From JABWAJ01 sp038323375 (GTDB lineage: Bacteria > Bacteroidota > Bacteroidia > Chitinophagales > Saprospiraceae), in NCBI GenBank assembly GCA_038323375.1, contig JBBQGV010000016.1, positions 12,323-76,322 on the forward strand: a stretch of DNA of 64,000 nt, read 5' to 3'. How positions within the stretch are numbered: position 1 is the stretch's first letter; each line of letters opens with the position of its first letter. The position numbers and the translations under genes are program-made. The notes under the pieces were generated by a model. The model was not told the DNA's origin, searched no databases, and saw only the letters and a program-made list of their open reading frames with translations. Shown here piece after piece: positions 34,928 to 44,760 of this stretch.

Positions 34928-36829
34928 ATGATACCCTGGATTTTGTTGTTGCCGCTATTGGGCTTTGTTTTTTCTGGACTGGCGGGTAAATACCTTCCAA
35001 AAGCGCTGACCGGCACCATTGCAACCGGCGCAGTGTTCATTCCTTTTTTGCTCAGCTTGACCCTGTTTGGCAGGCTGGGACAGGAACCGGCGATGACAGT
35101 CACGCTGTTCGACTGGCTTGCAGTTGGAGATTTTCACATTCCGTTCAGCCTGCTGGTAGATCGGCTGTCGGTTTGGATGATGCTCATCATCACCGGCATC
35201 GGTGCGCTCATACACTTGTATTCCATCGGCTACATGCACGACGACGCGCGTTTCCACCTGTTTTTTGCCTACCTCAATCTTTTCGTGTTTTTCATGTTGT
35301 TGCTCGTCATGGCCGACAACTACCTGATCTTGTTTTTTGGTTGGGAAGGCGTGGGTTTGTGTTCGTATTTCCTCATCGGTTTCTGGAATCAAAACCCTGA
35401 ATACGGCAAAGCGGCCCGCAAAGCCTTCATCATGAACCGCATTGGCGACCTAGGGTTGTTGCTGGGCTTGTTTATGCTGTTCCAGTTATTTGGCAGCCTG
35501 ACCTATTCAGAAATCTTCAGTCGGTTGGAAACCATGCGGCTGGCAGAAGGCGCGCTGACCGTTGCCACCCTGTTGCTTTTTGTTGGCGCGATGGGCAAAA
35601 GCGCTCAAATTCCGCTCTACACCTGGTTGCCTGACGCCATGGCCGGCCCGACCCCGGTATCTGCCCTGATCCACGCCGCCACTATGGTCACAGCAGGGAT
35701 TTATCTAATCGTCCGTTCGGCAGCGCTGTTTCAGTTGGCACCGGATACGATGGAAATCATCACTTATACTGGCTTAGCCACCTCCCTTTTTGCCGCCGTC
35801 ATCGGCTTGCGCCAAAACGACATCAAAAAGGTGCTGGCTTATTCCACCGTCAGCCAGTTGGGCTTGATGTTTTTAGCTTTGGGCGTTGGCGCTTATGGTT
35901 CGGCCATGTTCCACCTGACGACGCATGCTTTTTTCAAAGCCCTGCTTTTTCTCGGCGCCGGCAGCGTGATCCACGCAATGGGCGGCGAGCAGGACATCCG
36001 GCGCATGGGCGGTTTGAAAAGCCGCTTGCCGCAAACGTTTTGGACGTTCGTGGTGGGTACTTTGGCCATCATTGGATTTCCGCTGCTTTCCGGGTTCTTC
36101 TCAAAAGACGAAATTTTAGCCTCGGTGTTTTTGCATAGCTCAGTGCTTTGGGGATTGGCCCTCATTAGTTCGGCGATCACGGCGTTTTACATGCTTCGCC
36201 TGTTTTTCCTGACTTTTTACGGCAAGTTTCGGGGCACTGACGAGCAAAGCGCGCACCTGCACGAATCGCCACTGATGATGACCCTGCCGTTAATGGCCTT
36301 AGCCGTTCTATCGGCAGCGGGCGGGTTGATCAACCTTCCCGAATTGTTTGCCGGAGATTCCGGTCAGTGGCTCGCAAATTGGTACGAAGGCGGTGTACAG
36401 GAGTTTCAGAGCGCCGGACACCAATTGTCGCACGCTGTGGAATGGGGTTTGATGGGCATGGCTTCCTTTGTGGCCATAGCCGCCATTGGCATTTGCTACC
36501 AGATTTATGTAAAAAAAGCCGATTTGCCCCGCGAAGATGTCGCCTTAAAAGGCTGGAATCGCTGGGCGGCGAATAAATTTTATGTGGATGAATTGTACGA
36601 CGCCATCGTGGTGCGCCCGCTCGAAAAAGGCGCTTCCTGGCTGCACGGGGTCATTGACCGCCGCCTCATTGACGGTTTTGTCAACACAGTGGGCGCATTG
36701 CCTTCGCGCATCAGCCGGTTTGCGCGGCTTTTGCAAAACGGGAACATTGCATTTTACCTGTTCGGAATGGTTTTGGGCATCATCCTGATCCTGATTCTGA
36801 ACTTTGTTATGGGCACGGATTTGTTGTAA
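34928..36829 (+). CDS. nuoL: NADH-quinone oxidoreductase subunit L
   Basis: A 633-residue antiporter-like proton-pumping subunit with about 14-16 helices. Family motifs include FFGWEGVGLCSYFLIGFW, AFIMNRIGDLGLLLG, GKSAQIPLYTWLPDAMAGPTPVSALIHAATMV, and AYSTVSQLGLMFLALG. The long C-terminal extension with the lateral helix (ending FYLFGMVLGIILILILN) is complete. The motifs show NuoL rather than MrpA. Confidence 0.96.
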   Translation: MIPWILLLPLLGFVFSGLAGKYLPKALTGTIATGAVFIPFLLSLTLFGRLGQEPAMTVTLFDWLAVGDFHIPFSLLVDRLSVWMMLIITGIGALIHLYSIGYMHDDARFHLFFAYLNLFVFFMLLLVMADNYLILFFGWEGVGLCSYFLIGFWNQNPEYGKAARKAFIMNRIGDLGLLLGLFMLFQLFGSLTYSEIFSRLETMRLAEGALTVATLLLFVGAMGKSAQIPLYTWLPDAMAGPTPVSALIHAATMVTAGIYLIVRSAALFQLAPDTMEIITYTGLATSLFAAVIGLRQNDIKKVLAYSTVSQLGLMFLALGVGAYGSAMFHLTTHAFFKALLFLGAGSVIHAMGGEQDIRRMGGLKSRLPQTFWTFVVGTLAIIGFPLLSGFFSKDEILASVFLHSSVLWGLALISSAITAFYMLRLFFLTFYGKFRGTDEQSAHLHESPLMMTLPLMALAVLSAAGGLINLPELFAGDSGQWLANWYEGGVQEFQSAGHQLSHAVEWGLMGMASFVAIAAIGICYQIYVKKADLPREDVALKGWNRWAANKFYVDELYDAIVVRPLEKGASWLHGVIDRRLIDGFVNTVGALPSRISRFARLLQNGNIAFYLFGMVLGIILILILNFVMGTDLL

Positions 36830-36858
36830 TCCGGCCTTAAACCAGAAATAAAAACGAC

Positions 36859-38283
36859 GTGAGTTTATTATTGATACCACTGTTAGGCGCTTTGCTGATG
36901 CTGGCTTTTGTTAGGGGGGAAGCGGCTCGTCCACTTTCACTGCTCGCCGCGCTTGCCAACCTGGGTCTTACCATAGGTTACCTGTTCTGGTATAACCCTA
37001 ACAACCCGTATCTGATGCTCGCGGATTTCTCCTGGATCCCACAGGCCGGCATCCGGTTTAAACTGGGGGTTGATGGAACCGGGCTGGCGATGCTGCTGCT
37101 GACCAACTTGCTGACACCCCTCATCATCGGGAGCACGTATTCCCGAAAGCTCCCGGGCGTTTTTTACGGGCTGGTTTTGCTCATGCAGGCGGCGTTGGTT
37201 GGCGTTTTTACAGCCTTGGATGGCATCGTGTTTTATGTGTTCTGGGAATTGGCCCTCCTTCCCATCTACTTTATTTGCGCGGTTTGGGGTGGCGAAGACC
37301 GGGTACGCATTACCTTGAAGTTTTTCATTTATACCTTTATCGGCAGCCTTTTTATGCTGCTGGGGTTGATTTACCTGCAACAACACGCCCCAGGGCAAAC
37401 CTTTGACTGGGCGGATCTCATGAAAGCCGATCTTACTCCGGGTGCTTCCACCTGGGTAACGCTGGCTTTTTTCTTAGCTTTTGCGATTAAAATGCCGGTT
37501 TTCCCGTTCCATACCTGGCAGCCGGATACGTACGTCAATGCACCCACTGGCGGCGCCATGCTGTTGTCAGGCATCATGCTGAAAATGGGAATTTACGGCG
37601 TGATCCGGTGGATGCTTCCCTTGTCCGACGGCGCAGCGCAACTCTACCCGACTTTCATTGCCTTAGCTATTGTTGGCATTGTCTACGCATCGGTGATCGC
37701 TATACGCCTGCAGGACATCAAACGCATCATAGCCTATGCCTCCATTGCCCACGTCGGGTTGATTGCAGCCGGGGTGTTTGTTGGCAACGAAACCGCCTTG
37801 CAGGGTGCCATCCTGCAGATGCTCAACCACGGGATCAACATTGTCGGCCTGTTTTTCGTCAGCGACATCATTGAAAACCGCACTAAATCCAGGCAGTTGA
37901 ATGAGTTGGGTGGAATTGCCAAGCAGGCACCGGTATTTGCCGCGCTGTTTATGATCATTATGCTGGGAACCGTAGCCGTGCCCCTCACCAACGGGTTTGC
38001 CGGTGAATTGCTGCTGTTGAAAGGATTGTATGAATACCATATCTGGGCGGCGGCTACGGCCGGACTTACGCTCATTTTGTGTGCCGTTTATATGTTGCGC
38101 ATCTACCAGTTTGCCATGTTCGGACCGGCTAAGGCCCTCACGGAAGGCTTTCGGGATGTGCGCGGCAGTGAACTGATTGTGTTGGGCGTGATCGCCGCTT
38201 TAGTCATCGTGCTGGGCGTATACCCCCAGCCAGTGCTGGATTTAACCAAGGCTGCAACCGGCCTTCTACTTGAAATGAAATAA
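36859..38283 (+). CDS. nuoM: NADH-quinone oxidoreductase subunit M
   Basis: A 474-residue antiporter-like subunit starting with GTG (SLLLIPLLGALLMLAF). Motifs include FYVFWELALLPIYFICAVWG with the conserved Glu, FPFHTWQPDTYVNAPTGGAMLLSG, and AYASIAHVGLIAAGVF. Length is near the usual ~480-500. It is one of the three proton channels of the membrane arm. Confidence 0.95.
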   Translation: MSLLLIPLLGALLMLAFVRGEAARPLSLLAALANLGLTIGYLFWYNPNNPYLMLADFSWIPQAGIRFKLGVDGTGLAMLLLTNLLTPLIIGSTYSRKLPGVFYGLVLLMQAALVGVFTALDGIVFYVFWELALLPIYFICAVWGGEDRVRITLKFFIYTFIGSLFMLLGLIYLQQHAPGQTFDWADLMKADLTPGASTWVTLAFFLAFAIKMPVFPFHTWQPDTYVNAPTGGAMLLSGIMLKMGIYGVIRWMLPLSDGAAQLYPTFIALAIVGIVYASVIAIRLQDIKRIIAYASIAHVGLIAAGVFVGNETALQGAILQMLNHGINIVGLFFVSDIIENRTKSRQLNELGGIAKQAPVFAALFMIIMLGTVAVPLTNGFAGELLLLKGLYEYHIWAAATAGLTLILCAVYMLRIYQFAMFGPAKALTEGFRDVRGSELIVLGVIAALVIVLGVYPQPVLDLTKAATGLLLEMK

Positions 38284-38287
38284 TGCC

Positions 38288-39682
38288 ATGAAAGCGCTTA
38301 TCATATTAGCCCTCACGGGGGTTTTTACCCTTTTTGCCGGACTGAATGCTTCCAAGCGCTCCGTCGTACAAGTCATTGCGGCAACCGGGCTTGGCCTTGC
38401 CCTGGTTGCAACAATCTGGGATCGGTTTTGGGCGGCACCTTTTTCCATCGGCAACATGCTGACATTCGACCACTACGCCCTTGCGTTTGGCAGCGTTGCC
38501 ATTTTGATCACTTTGTTGATCGTCTTGTTAGGGCGGTCGGGTTATCAGGGCGATTCCGAAAACTTTGGCGATTTTAAAGCCCTGTTGGCTTTTAGCCTTT
38601 GCGGCGCTTTGTGCCTGTTTTCATTTGACAACCTAATCATGCTTTTTTTGGGGATAGAAATCCTGTCCATCCCTTTATATGTGCTGGCTGGTATCCGGAA
38701 AAACTATCCGGCATCCAATGAAGCGGCTTTGAAATATTTTTTCATGGGTGCCTTTGCAACCGGCATCCTTTTGTTTGGCATCACCCTGATCTACGGTGCG
38801 AGCGCCAGTTTCAGCCTGTCGGAAATCAGCAAAATAGCATCATCTGGAAATCAATTACCGGGCATGCTGAAGGTCGGAATTCTCATGGTGCTGATTGGGC
38901 TGAGTTTTAAAGTCGCTGCAGCACCTTTTCACTTTTGGAGCCCCGATGTTTACGAAGGCAGCCCCAATTTGGTCACTCTGTTCATGGCCACTGTTGTGAA
39001 AATGGCCGGATTCGGCGCTTTTTTTCGCTTGTTTGATTTGAGTTTTGCCCAAATTTCCGGCGTCTGGGCACCTACCTTAGCCGTCATGGCCCTGCTCACG
39101 ATGAGTATTGGCAACCTTACCGCACTGTTTCAAACCGGGTTTAAACGCATGCTGGCCTATTCCAGCATCGCACATGCCGGGTATTTGCTGCTTGGAATTT
39201 TAGCCTGCACCCGTTATGGCGGTGGTGCCTTGTTGTTGTACACCCTTGCTTATGCGGTTGCGACGGTTTGCGCGTTTACTGTGTTTATTTTGGTTGCCCA
39301 GGAGAAACCGGAAGAAACGACCGGCATGGACGCTTTTCGCGGCTTGGGCCGCAGACAGCCGCTTGCTGCGTTCGCGATGACATTAGCCATGCTTTCGATG
39401 GCGGGTATTCCGCCGTTAGCTGGTTTTTTTGGAAAATATTTTCTTTTTGCGCAAGCATTTCCCGACTATTTCTGGTTGGTCATTGCGGCGGTTGTCAACT
39501 CTGCCATCAGCATTGTTTATTATTTTCGGGTCATCACCGAAATGTATTTCAAACCTAGCGATGGGGTCGAAGCTGCTCCTTTAACTTTGCCTTTAGCGTA
39601 TCGCTTTGTGCTGGTGGCGGCCATCCTGATCTTATTTGCTATCAGTATACTACCCGGCTTGATCCTCTCCTGGGTAGGATAA
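38288..39682 (+). CDS. nuoN: NADH-quinone oxidoreductase subunit N
   Basis: A 464-residue antiporter-like subunit, last gene of the nuo locus, starting 4 bp after nuoM. Motifs include LFLGIEILSIPLYVLAGI, AAPFHFWSPDVYEGSPNLVTLFMATVVKMAGFG (read in the order AAPFHFWSPDVYEG then KMAGF), and LAYSSIAHAGYLLLG. The order A to N with no inserted coding gene gives a complete 14-subunit NADH-dependent complex I. Confidence 0.95.
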   Translation: MKALIILALTGVFTLFAGLNASKRSVVQVIAATGLGLALVATIWDRFWAAPFSIGNMLTFDHYALAFGSVAILITLLIVLLGRSGYQGDSENFGDFKALLAFSLCGALCLFSFDNLIMLFLGIEILSIPLYVLAGIRKNYPASNEAALKYFFMGAFATGILLFGITLIYGASASFSLSEISKIASSGNQLPGMLKVGILMVLIGLSFKVAAAPFHFWSPDVYEGSPNLVTLFMATVVKMAGFGAFFRLFDLSFAQISGVWAPTLAVMALLTMSIGNLTALFQTGFKRMLAYSSIAHAGYLLLGILACTRYGGGALLLYTLAYAVATVCAFTVFILVAQEKPEETTGMDAFRGLGRRQPLAAFAMTLAMLSMAGIPPLAGFFGKYFLFAQAFPDYFWLVIAAVVNSAISIVYYFRVITEMYFKPSDGVEAAPLTLPLAYRFVLVAAILILFAISILPGLILSWVG

Positions 39683-39734
39683 ATATCCCCTGATGTGTAT
39701 TTTATAAGCAGTAGCAGAAACGATCCTGGGAAAT

Positions 39735-39833
39735 GTACCGCTGAACTCCCGTTCAGCGACGGGTATAAAGCGCAGGTGGCGCTATTTTCGCAGTGCGATT
39801 GACCTGGATCCGCCGAACTGGAGTTCAGCGGTA
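39735..39833 (+). repeat. BIME/REP-like composite hairpin element after nuoN
   Basis: A 14-bp arm (39736-39749, TACCGCTGAACTCC) has its exact reverse complement at 39820-39833. Each end also folds alone: CGCTGAAC-TCCC-GTTCAGCG on the left and CGCCGAACT-GG-AGTTCAGCG on the right. A third hairpin AGCGC-AGGTG-GCGCT lies between. Two inverted hairpins around a spacer is the layout of bacterial interspersed mosaic elements. It fills much of the 300-bp nuoN downstream gap; the rest has no ORF. Confidence 0.7.
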
Positions 39834-39982
39834 TAACGCCACATGCCGTGGCAAATTTATATCCGAATCCGCCAGCAGGCGACTTTATCACAAGTTTGCG
39901 TGAATTTTTAAGCTTTCCGACAAGGCAAAAGCGCTAAAAATTGTATTTTGGCGGGGTTATCACATCATGTAAAACAAATGCA

Positions 39983-40417
39983 ATGAAGCAATTTTTTTGG
40001 AGCATGGTTTTGTTGCTTGCCGGCACCCCGTTGCTGGCGCAAGAAACCGCCATTTCAATTGATAAAGAAGCAGCGCGCAAAGCTGCCGACGAAATGATTA
40101 CCCGGTATGGTTTGGATGCTGAACAGGCAGTTCAGGCTTACAAAATCCAGGAACGGCGCCTGCGGAACGAGGCAGAAATTACCGCGCTTAAGGAAACGGA
40201 CAACCTGCTGTACCTTCAAAAACGCAAAGCCATCCGCATTGGTACGGAAGGATCCCTCAAGCGCATGCTCAATCCGGCACAAATGGATGTTTTCAACGCC
40301 GGGGTTGCCGCACGCCGCAAAAAGGATTCCGATTTTCTTAAAGATCTCAAACTAAAAGGGCTGACGCAGGAAGAAATGAAACTTGCTTTGCTCGAACGCG
40401 AAGGCAACTTTGAGTAG
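39983..40417 (+). CDS. Small exported protein, function unknown
   Basis: 144 residues from the ATG at 39983, which begins a clean signal peptide (MKQFFWSMVLLLAGTPLLAQ). An in-frame ATG 14 codons earlier would spoil it. The mature part is helical and charged (EAARKAADEMITRYGLDAEQ; QERRLRNEAEITALKE), with spacing reminiscent of small periplasmic helical proteins such as Spy/CpxP-like or DUF4890-type proteins. I do not assign it to a family. It lies between the nuo locus and citrate synthase, 50 bp upstream of the latter. Confidence 0.65.
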   Translation: MKQFFWSMVLLLAGTPLLAQETAISIDKEAARKAADEMITRYGLDAEQAVQAYKIQERRLRNEAEITALKETDNLLYLQKRKAIRIGTEGSLKRMLNPAQMDVFNAGVAARRKKDSDFLKDLKLKGLTQEEMKLALLEREGNFE

Positions 40418-40467
40418 TGATACCTCGTTAATGAATAGCAATTAACCTAACTAAGTAAGGCAAGGGA

Positions 40468-41787
40468 ATGGACCGGTTAAAACAAAAATTTAGTGAAAAG
40501 GCCTCGGAGCTCCGCAGCGAGATCAAGGCCATGCTCAAGGAACACGGCGACACCAAAGTGGACGAAGTGGCTTTGGAACAGGTGTACGGCGGTGCGCGCA
40601 ACATCAAAATGATGGTTTGGGAAACCTCTGAATTAGACGCCGTTGAAGGTATCCGTTTCAGAGGCTATTCCATTCCCGAGTTGGAAGATTTGCTCCCCAA
40701 AGCGCCCGGTGGCAACGAACCCCTTCCGGAGGGCCTTTTTTGGCTCATGCTGGTCGGTGAAGCACCTATTGCAGAAGAAGCGCAATGGCTGTCGAAAGAA
40801 TGGGCGAAACGCAGTTCGGTACCTCAGCATGTATTCGACGTGTTGAACAGCCTCCCGCTTGATACCCATCCGATGACCCAATTCTCCATCGCCATTACGG
40901 CCATGCAAAACGAAAGCGTTTTTGCGCGGCGGTACGACGAGGGTTTTGGCAAAGCCGACTATTGGGACGCCACCTACGAAGACACGATGAACCTCGCGGC
41001 GCGGGTGCCGCAGGTGGCTGCTTACATTTACCGCCGGTCTTTTCACAATGGCCAACACATCGCTTCTGATCCTTCTTTGGACTGGGCGGCCAATTTTGCC
41101 CACATGCTGGGCTTTGAAAGCCCCGAGTTCAAAGAACTGATGCGTCTGTATATGACCATCCACGCCGACCACGAAGGGGGGAATGCTTCTGCGCATACCA
41201 CGCATTTGGTCGGCTCCACCCTCAGCGATGCCTATTATTCGCTGGCGGCGGGCATGAACGCCTTAGCTGGTCCGCTGCACGGCCTCGCCAACCAGGAAGT
41301 GATCGGCTGGATTTTGGAAATGCTGGAAAGCTTAGACACGCAAACGCCCTCAAAAGAACAGATTGCGGAATACGTGAATCAAACGCTGGCTGCCGGTCGA
41401 GTGGTGCCGGGTTATGGCCACGCTGTTTTGCGCCGCCCTGATCCGCGGTTCATGGCGCAGCGCCGTTTTGCGGAAGCGCATTTGTCGGACAGCCCGATTG
41501 TGCAGGTGGTCTGGAAAATATTTGATGTGGTGCCCGGGATTCTCGAATCTTTAGGCAAAGTCAAAAACCCGTGGCCCAATGTGGATGCGCACTCCGGTGC
41601 CCTATTGATCCACTATGGCTTGAAAGAGTTCAATTATTATACGGTTTTGTTTGGCGTATCCCGCACCTTGGGCGTATTGGCTGCCTTGTGCTGGTCACGC
41701 GCCATGGGCATGCCGCTTGAGCGTCCGAAGTCTATTACAACGGCGTGGGCAAAGGAATTTTTGGCGAAGCAGCAGGTGATGGCGTGA
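40468..41787 (+). CDS. gltA: Citrate synthase, eukaryote-type
   Basis: 439 residues. It condenses acetyl-CoA with oxaloacetate at the entry of the TCA cycle. Catalytic residues are H235 (HADHEGGNASAHT), H271 (GPLHGLANQE) and D373 (NVDAHSG). The N-terminal segment (FSEKASELRSEIKAML; LEQVYGGARNIKMMVWETS; IRFRGYSIPE) resembles mitochondrial citrate synthases more than E. coli type II GltA, which is longer at the N-terminus and NADH-regulated. It is probably a dimeric type I enzyme without NADH inhibition. Confidence 0.95.
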   Translation: MDRLKQKFSEKASELRSEIKAMLKEHGDTKVDEVALEQVYGGARNIKMMVWETSELDAVEGIRFRGYSIPELEDLLPKAPGGNEPLPEGLFWLMLVGEAPIAEEAQWLSKEWAKRSSVPQHVFDVLNSLPLDTHPMTQFSIAITAMQNESVFARRYDEGFGKADYWDATYEDTMNLAARVPQVAAYIYRRSFHNGQHIASDPSLDWAANFAHMLGFESPEFKELMRLYMTIHADHEGGNASAHTTHLVGSTLSDAYYSLAAGMNALAGPLHGLANQEVIGWILEMLESLDTQTPSKEQIAEYVNQTLAAGRVVPGYGHAVLRRPDPRFMAQRRFAEAHLSDSPIVQVVWKIFDVVPGILESLGKVKNPWPNVDAHSGALLIHYGLKEFNYYTVLFGVSRTLGVLAALCWSRAMGMPLERPKSITTAWAKEFLAKQQVMA

Positions 41788-41788
41788 T

Positions 41789-41825
41789 AAAAAAAGAGGA
41801 ATCTCCCTCTCACAGGAAATCCCTC
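41789..41825 (-). terminator. Terminator of the PDZ-domain gene (minus strand)
   Basis: On the minus strand GAGGGATTTC pairs with GAGATTCCTC (two wobbles) and is followed by seven T. It sits about 33 bp after the stop of the gene at 41859 and overlaps the region just past the convergent citrate synthase stop. Confidence 0.6.
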
Positions 41826-41858
41826 TTCGCGCCGAAGCGCATGTATCTTAATGTAAGG

Positions 41859-43250
41859 TTATGCTCTCGTAATCAACACCAGCGCCTGCGTAAAAACCTG
41901 CTTGCCCTGGCGGATCGTCAGTGTCATCGTGCCGGGAACCGAACCAGTCAGGTCAATCTGGCGGTCGTAATAGCCGTCAAAATTGTTCAGGTTGTCCTGG
42001 AAAATGATTTTGCCGGTCACGTCGGCGATTTGAATCACGGTTGTCATCGCTTCCGCTTGGAAACGCATGGTAATCACGCCGGTTGTCGGGTTGGGGAAAG
42101 CCTGGAACACTTCAAGATTCAATTTGGGAATTTCCGTGTTAACCACAGGAGCGTCAATGGCCGCTGGCAGTTCTTCCACCACCAATTCCTGAGGAATTTC
42201 TTCTTCAATCGGCGCTTGCTTCACATCGGTTGAGCAAGCTTTGAAGCGGGTGTCAATATCCATTACAGCGCCGTTGCGCAGGATCGTCAGGGTGAATTCC
42301 TGGCCGGGTTTGTGTTTGTTGCGCTCGGTCAGCAATTCGTTGTGGGTATTAACCGATATGCCGTCCATCTCAATAATCACATCGCCTCTTTGTACGCCGG
42401 ATGTTTCGGCAGGCGTGCCGCTGATGATGCCATTCACGTCAACGCCGTCGCCATCGCTGTTGGTGCTGGTATATACGCCAATGAAAACCTGGCATGGATC
42501 GCGCTCAACGCGTCCGTTCGTCCAATTCCAATCGGTTGATTCGCCCAGAACAACCATTACTTTGCGGCTTTGGCCGTCGCGCAGGTAGGTCACTTCCACC
42601 TGTTCACCGGGTTTGCGGGTGCTAAGAATGCCGCCAATGCTTCCCATTACAACCGTGGATTTGCCATCAACCGTTTGGATGATGTCACCTTCGCTGATGC
42701 CGGCTGCGGCTGCGCCACTTTTACTCGTCAAACCGGTTATGACGACTCCTTTATCGTTGGGTTCTCCTTCCGCATAAACGCCGAGGATGGCGCGTTTGGT
42801 CATATTGCCAGCTGCCGGGCTCCAAGTGCTTTGTTTCCACTGGCCGCCGCGAACAAAAAACTCTTCTTTGGCCAGATTGTCCATTTGTTCCCCCGTGTGG
42901 CGCTCAATCATTTTGAATAGCTCGGTCGTTTCCCTATTCACCCTGATGTTGCACTCTTTTTCATCTGAAGAGCGGTCAATGATGATGATCTTGTCGGCAG
43001 TGATGGACTGGCCATCCTCAACACCTTTGAGGTCAATGGTAAACTCCTGCCCATCCAGATCAGATTCCATGCTTTTGACATAAGCGTCGGCTTGTTCGCC
43101 GTCCATTACTCTGGTAACGGTCGTCATCACACCGTCTTCGTTTTTAATTTTTGCAATAACGACAACTTTGGAAGAAGCCTGCTCCTGCGCCATAACGGCA
43201 GTGGTGCATATCAGGAACAGGACGGCAAATAGTCCGGTATAAACTTTCAT
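41859..43250 (-). CDS. Exported two-PDZ-domain protein with T9SS-type tail
   Basis: 463 residues from the ATG at 43250, which gives a signal peptide (MKVYTGLFAVLFLICTTAVMAQ). An in-frame ATG 24 codons upstream adds a non-typical leader. Two PDZ domains are visible (GVVITGLTSKSGAAAAGISEGDIIQTVDGKS; GISVNTHNELLTERNKHKPG), each with a C-terminal partner strand such as VEVTYLRDGQSRKVMVVLG. A C-terminal sorting-type domain follows (FQAFPNPTTGVITMRF). No protease catalytic domain is present, so it probably acts as a peptide-binding or scaffold protein at the cell surface. Confidence 0.82.
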   Translation of the reverse strand: MKVYTGLFAVLFLICTTAVMAQEQASSKVVVIAKIKNEDGVMTTVTRVMDGEQADAYVKSMESDLDGQEFTIDLKGVEDGQSITADKIIIIDRSSDEKECNIRVNRETTELFKMIERHTGEQMDNLAKEEFFVRGGQWKQSTWSPAAGNMTKRAILGVYAEGEPNDKGVVITGLTSKSGAAAAGISEGDIIQTVDGKSTVVMGSIGGILSTRKPGEQVEVTYLRDGQSRKVMVVLGESTDWNWTNGRVERDPCQVFIGVYTSTNSDGDGVDVNGIISGTPAETSGVQRGDVIIEMDGISVNTHNELLTERNKHKPGQEFTLTILRNGAVMDIDTRFKACSTDVKQAPIEEEIPQELVVEELPAAIDAPVVNTEIPKLNLEVFQAFPNPTTGVITMRFQAEAMTTVIQIADVTGKIIFQDNLNNFDGYYDRQIDLTGSVPGTMTLTIRQGKQVFTQALVLITRA

Positions 43251-43360
43251 AGCAAAAAAGGTTTTGATGAAAAAATATGGCTGTAATACCGGAAGGACAT
43301 ATTTTAAATTTAAGCGTTGCACGCTAACGAATTTTTCTCTCAGAGGACTTAGCGCTTGTT

Positions 43361-44515
43361 CTAATAAACAAGCGCTTCCTGCGGCAACTCAAGCGGTATT
43401 TGCAGCAACCCAAGGTACTTTTTGATGACAATGCGCTCATCAAATTCCCGGATCATCTTAATACGGGCGTTTTTGCCCATAATCAGCCGGTCAACCTTGT
43501 CCAAATTTATGAACTGCTCCATTTTTATGCACAGGTCGTTCACGTCGCAGATGTTACAAAGAAACCCGGTTCTTCCCTCGTCCACCACTTCGCGGCAACC
43601 CGGCTGGTCTGTCGTGATGATGGGCGTTTCCATACTGGCGGCTTCCATCAGCATCCTGGAGAGGCCTTCCCGGTAATAGGAAGGCAAAACCAGACAATCG
43701 GCTTTGGCTAAGTACGGACGCACATCCAGCGTTTCGCCAAGGTATTCCACCACACCCTCGCGCACCCATTCCTGTAGTGTAGCAATCGGGATGGAGTGAA
43801 TGCCCTGCGGGTCAATCATACCTAGAATCCGGAACCGGGCTGCGGGGTACCGGCTGCGGATCAATCGGGCTGCTTCCACAAATTCAAAAATGCCTTTATC
43901 GGCAATCAACCTGCCGGAAAACAGGAAAGAAGGGTAAGCCCGGAGTTTTTTGTCGGAAAGCGGCGCATAAAAATGGGTATCCACTCCTTCGCCCGGCAGG
44001 AGAACGATTTTTTCTGAGGTGACGATGTTCATCTGCGTCAGGTCATCCCGATCCTGGCGATTGAGGACAAATACTTTTTGATGCAGCCGGAGCGTAAACC
44101 GGTAAAGCCCCAGTCCTGCCCAGGAAGCAAGCCGGTTGCGTTTGTTCATCACATGCCCCAGCCCCGTAACAACCGCGTAGGACAATACGCCGCACCAACG
44201 AGCCGCCAGCCCTCCAAAAATATTGGGCTTAATGGTGTAATGGATCACCACGTCGGGGCGGTGTCGCCGGTAGATGGCTATTAGCTGCCAAAGCAGCCAG
44301 AGGTCGGCAAATGGGTTATTGCCGTAAAAATTAACCCGTATAGGCTCAAAATGGATGCCCATCCGGGTTAGTTTTTTGACAAAAGGATCGGGTGCAGCGG
44401 CCACGACTACATGAAACCCCATATCCATGAATTTTTTTAACAGCCCCTGCCGGAACTGGTACACCCACCTGGCGTAGTTGCCTGTGATGACAATGGTTTG
44501 TTCGTTTTTTTGCAC
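43361..44515 (-). CDS. Glycosyltransferase family 4 (surface polysaccharide)
   Basis: A 384-residue GT-B glycosyltransferase. The N-terminal acceptor domain shows IHYTIKPNIFGGLAARWCG and the donor-side motif FLFSGRLIADKGIFEFVEAA (about residues 199-218). The E-x7-E-type signature is YREGLSRMLMEAASMETPII. Closest patterns are GT4 enzymes of capsule or O-antigen assembly (for example GalNAc or fucosyl transferases), but the sugar is not predictable. It is followed upstream by a mannose-1-phosphate guanylyltransferase gene on the same strand, 245 bp apart. Confidence 0.88.
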   Translation of the reverse strand: MQKNEQTIVITGNYARWVYQFRQGLLKKFMDMGFHVVVAAAPDPFVKKLTRMGIHFEPIRVNFYGNNPFADLWLLWQLIAIYRRHRPDVVIHYTIKPNIFGGLAARWCGVLSYAVVTGLGHVMNKRNRLASWAGLGLYRFTLRLHQKVFVLNRQDRDDLTQMNIVTSEKIVLLPGEGVDTHFYAPLSDKKLRAYPSFLFSGRLIADKGIFEFVEAARLIRSRYPAARFRILGMIDPQGIHSIPIATLQEWVREGVVEYLGETLDVRPYLAKADCLVLPSYYREGLSRMLMEAASMETPIITTDQPGCREVVDEGRTGFLCNICDVNDLCIKMEQFINLDKVDRLIMGKNARIKMIREFDERIVIKKYLGLLQIPLELPQEALVY

Positions 44516-44760
44516 TTAATGCAGTTTTGGGTTAATTATTTTCTCATAGTATTTGCAAATCTTGCCTTATGTGACGTAAAACCAAGGTGGTCGTTTCAAA
44601 TGATAGCTGTGATCTGCAATATTTTTTTCTTCAAACGAATCCTCACTCCATTAGGTATACAGGATAGATACATACGCAACGCGATATTGCCGGGATCCGG
44701 CAAATCAGCGTTTTTTTTTCAAAAGAGGGAAAAAAGTTTTCGATGCGTTGCCACATCTGC

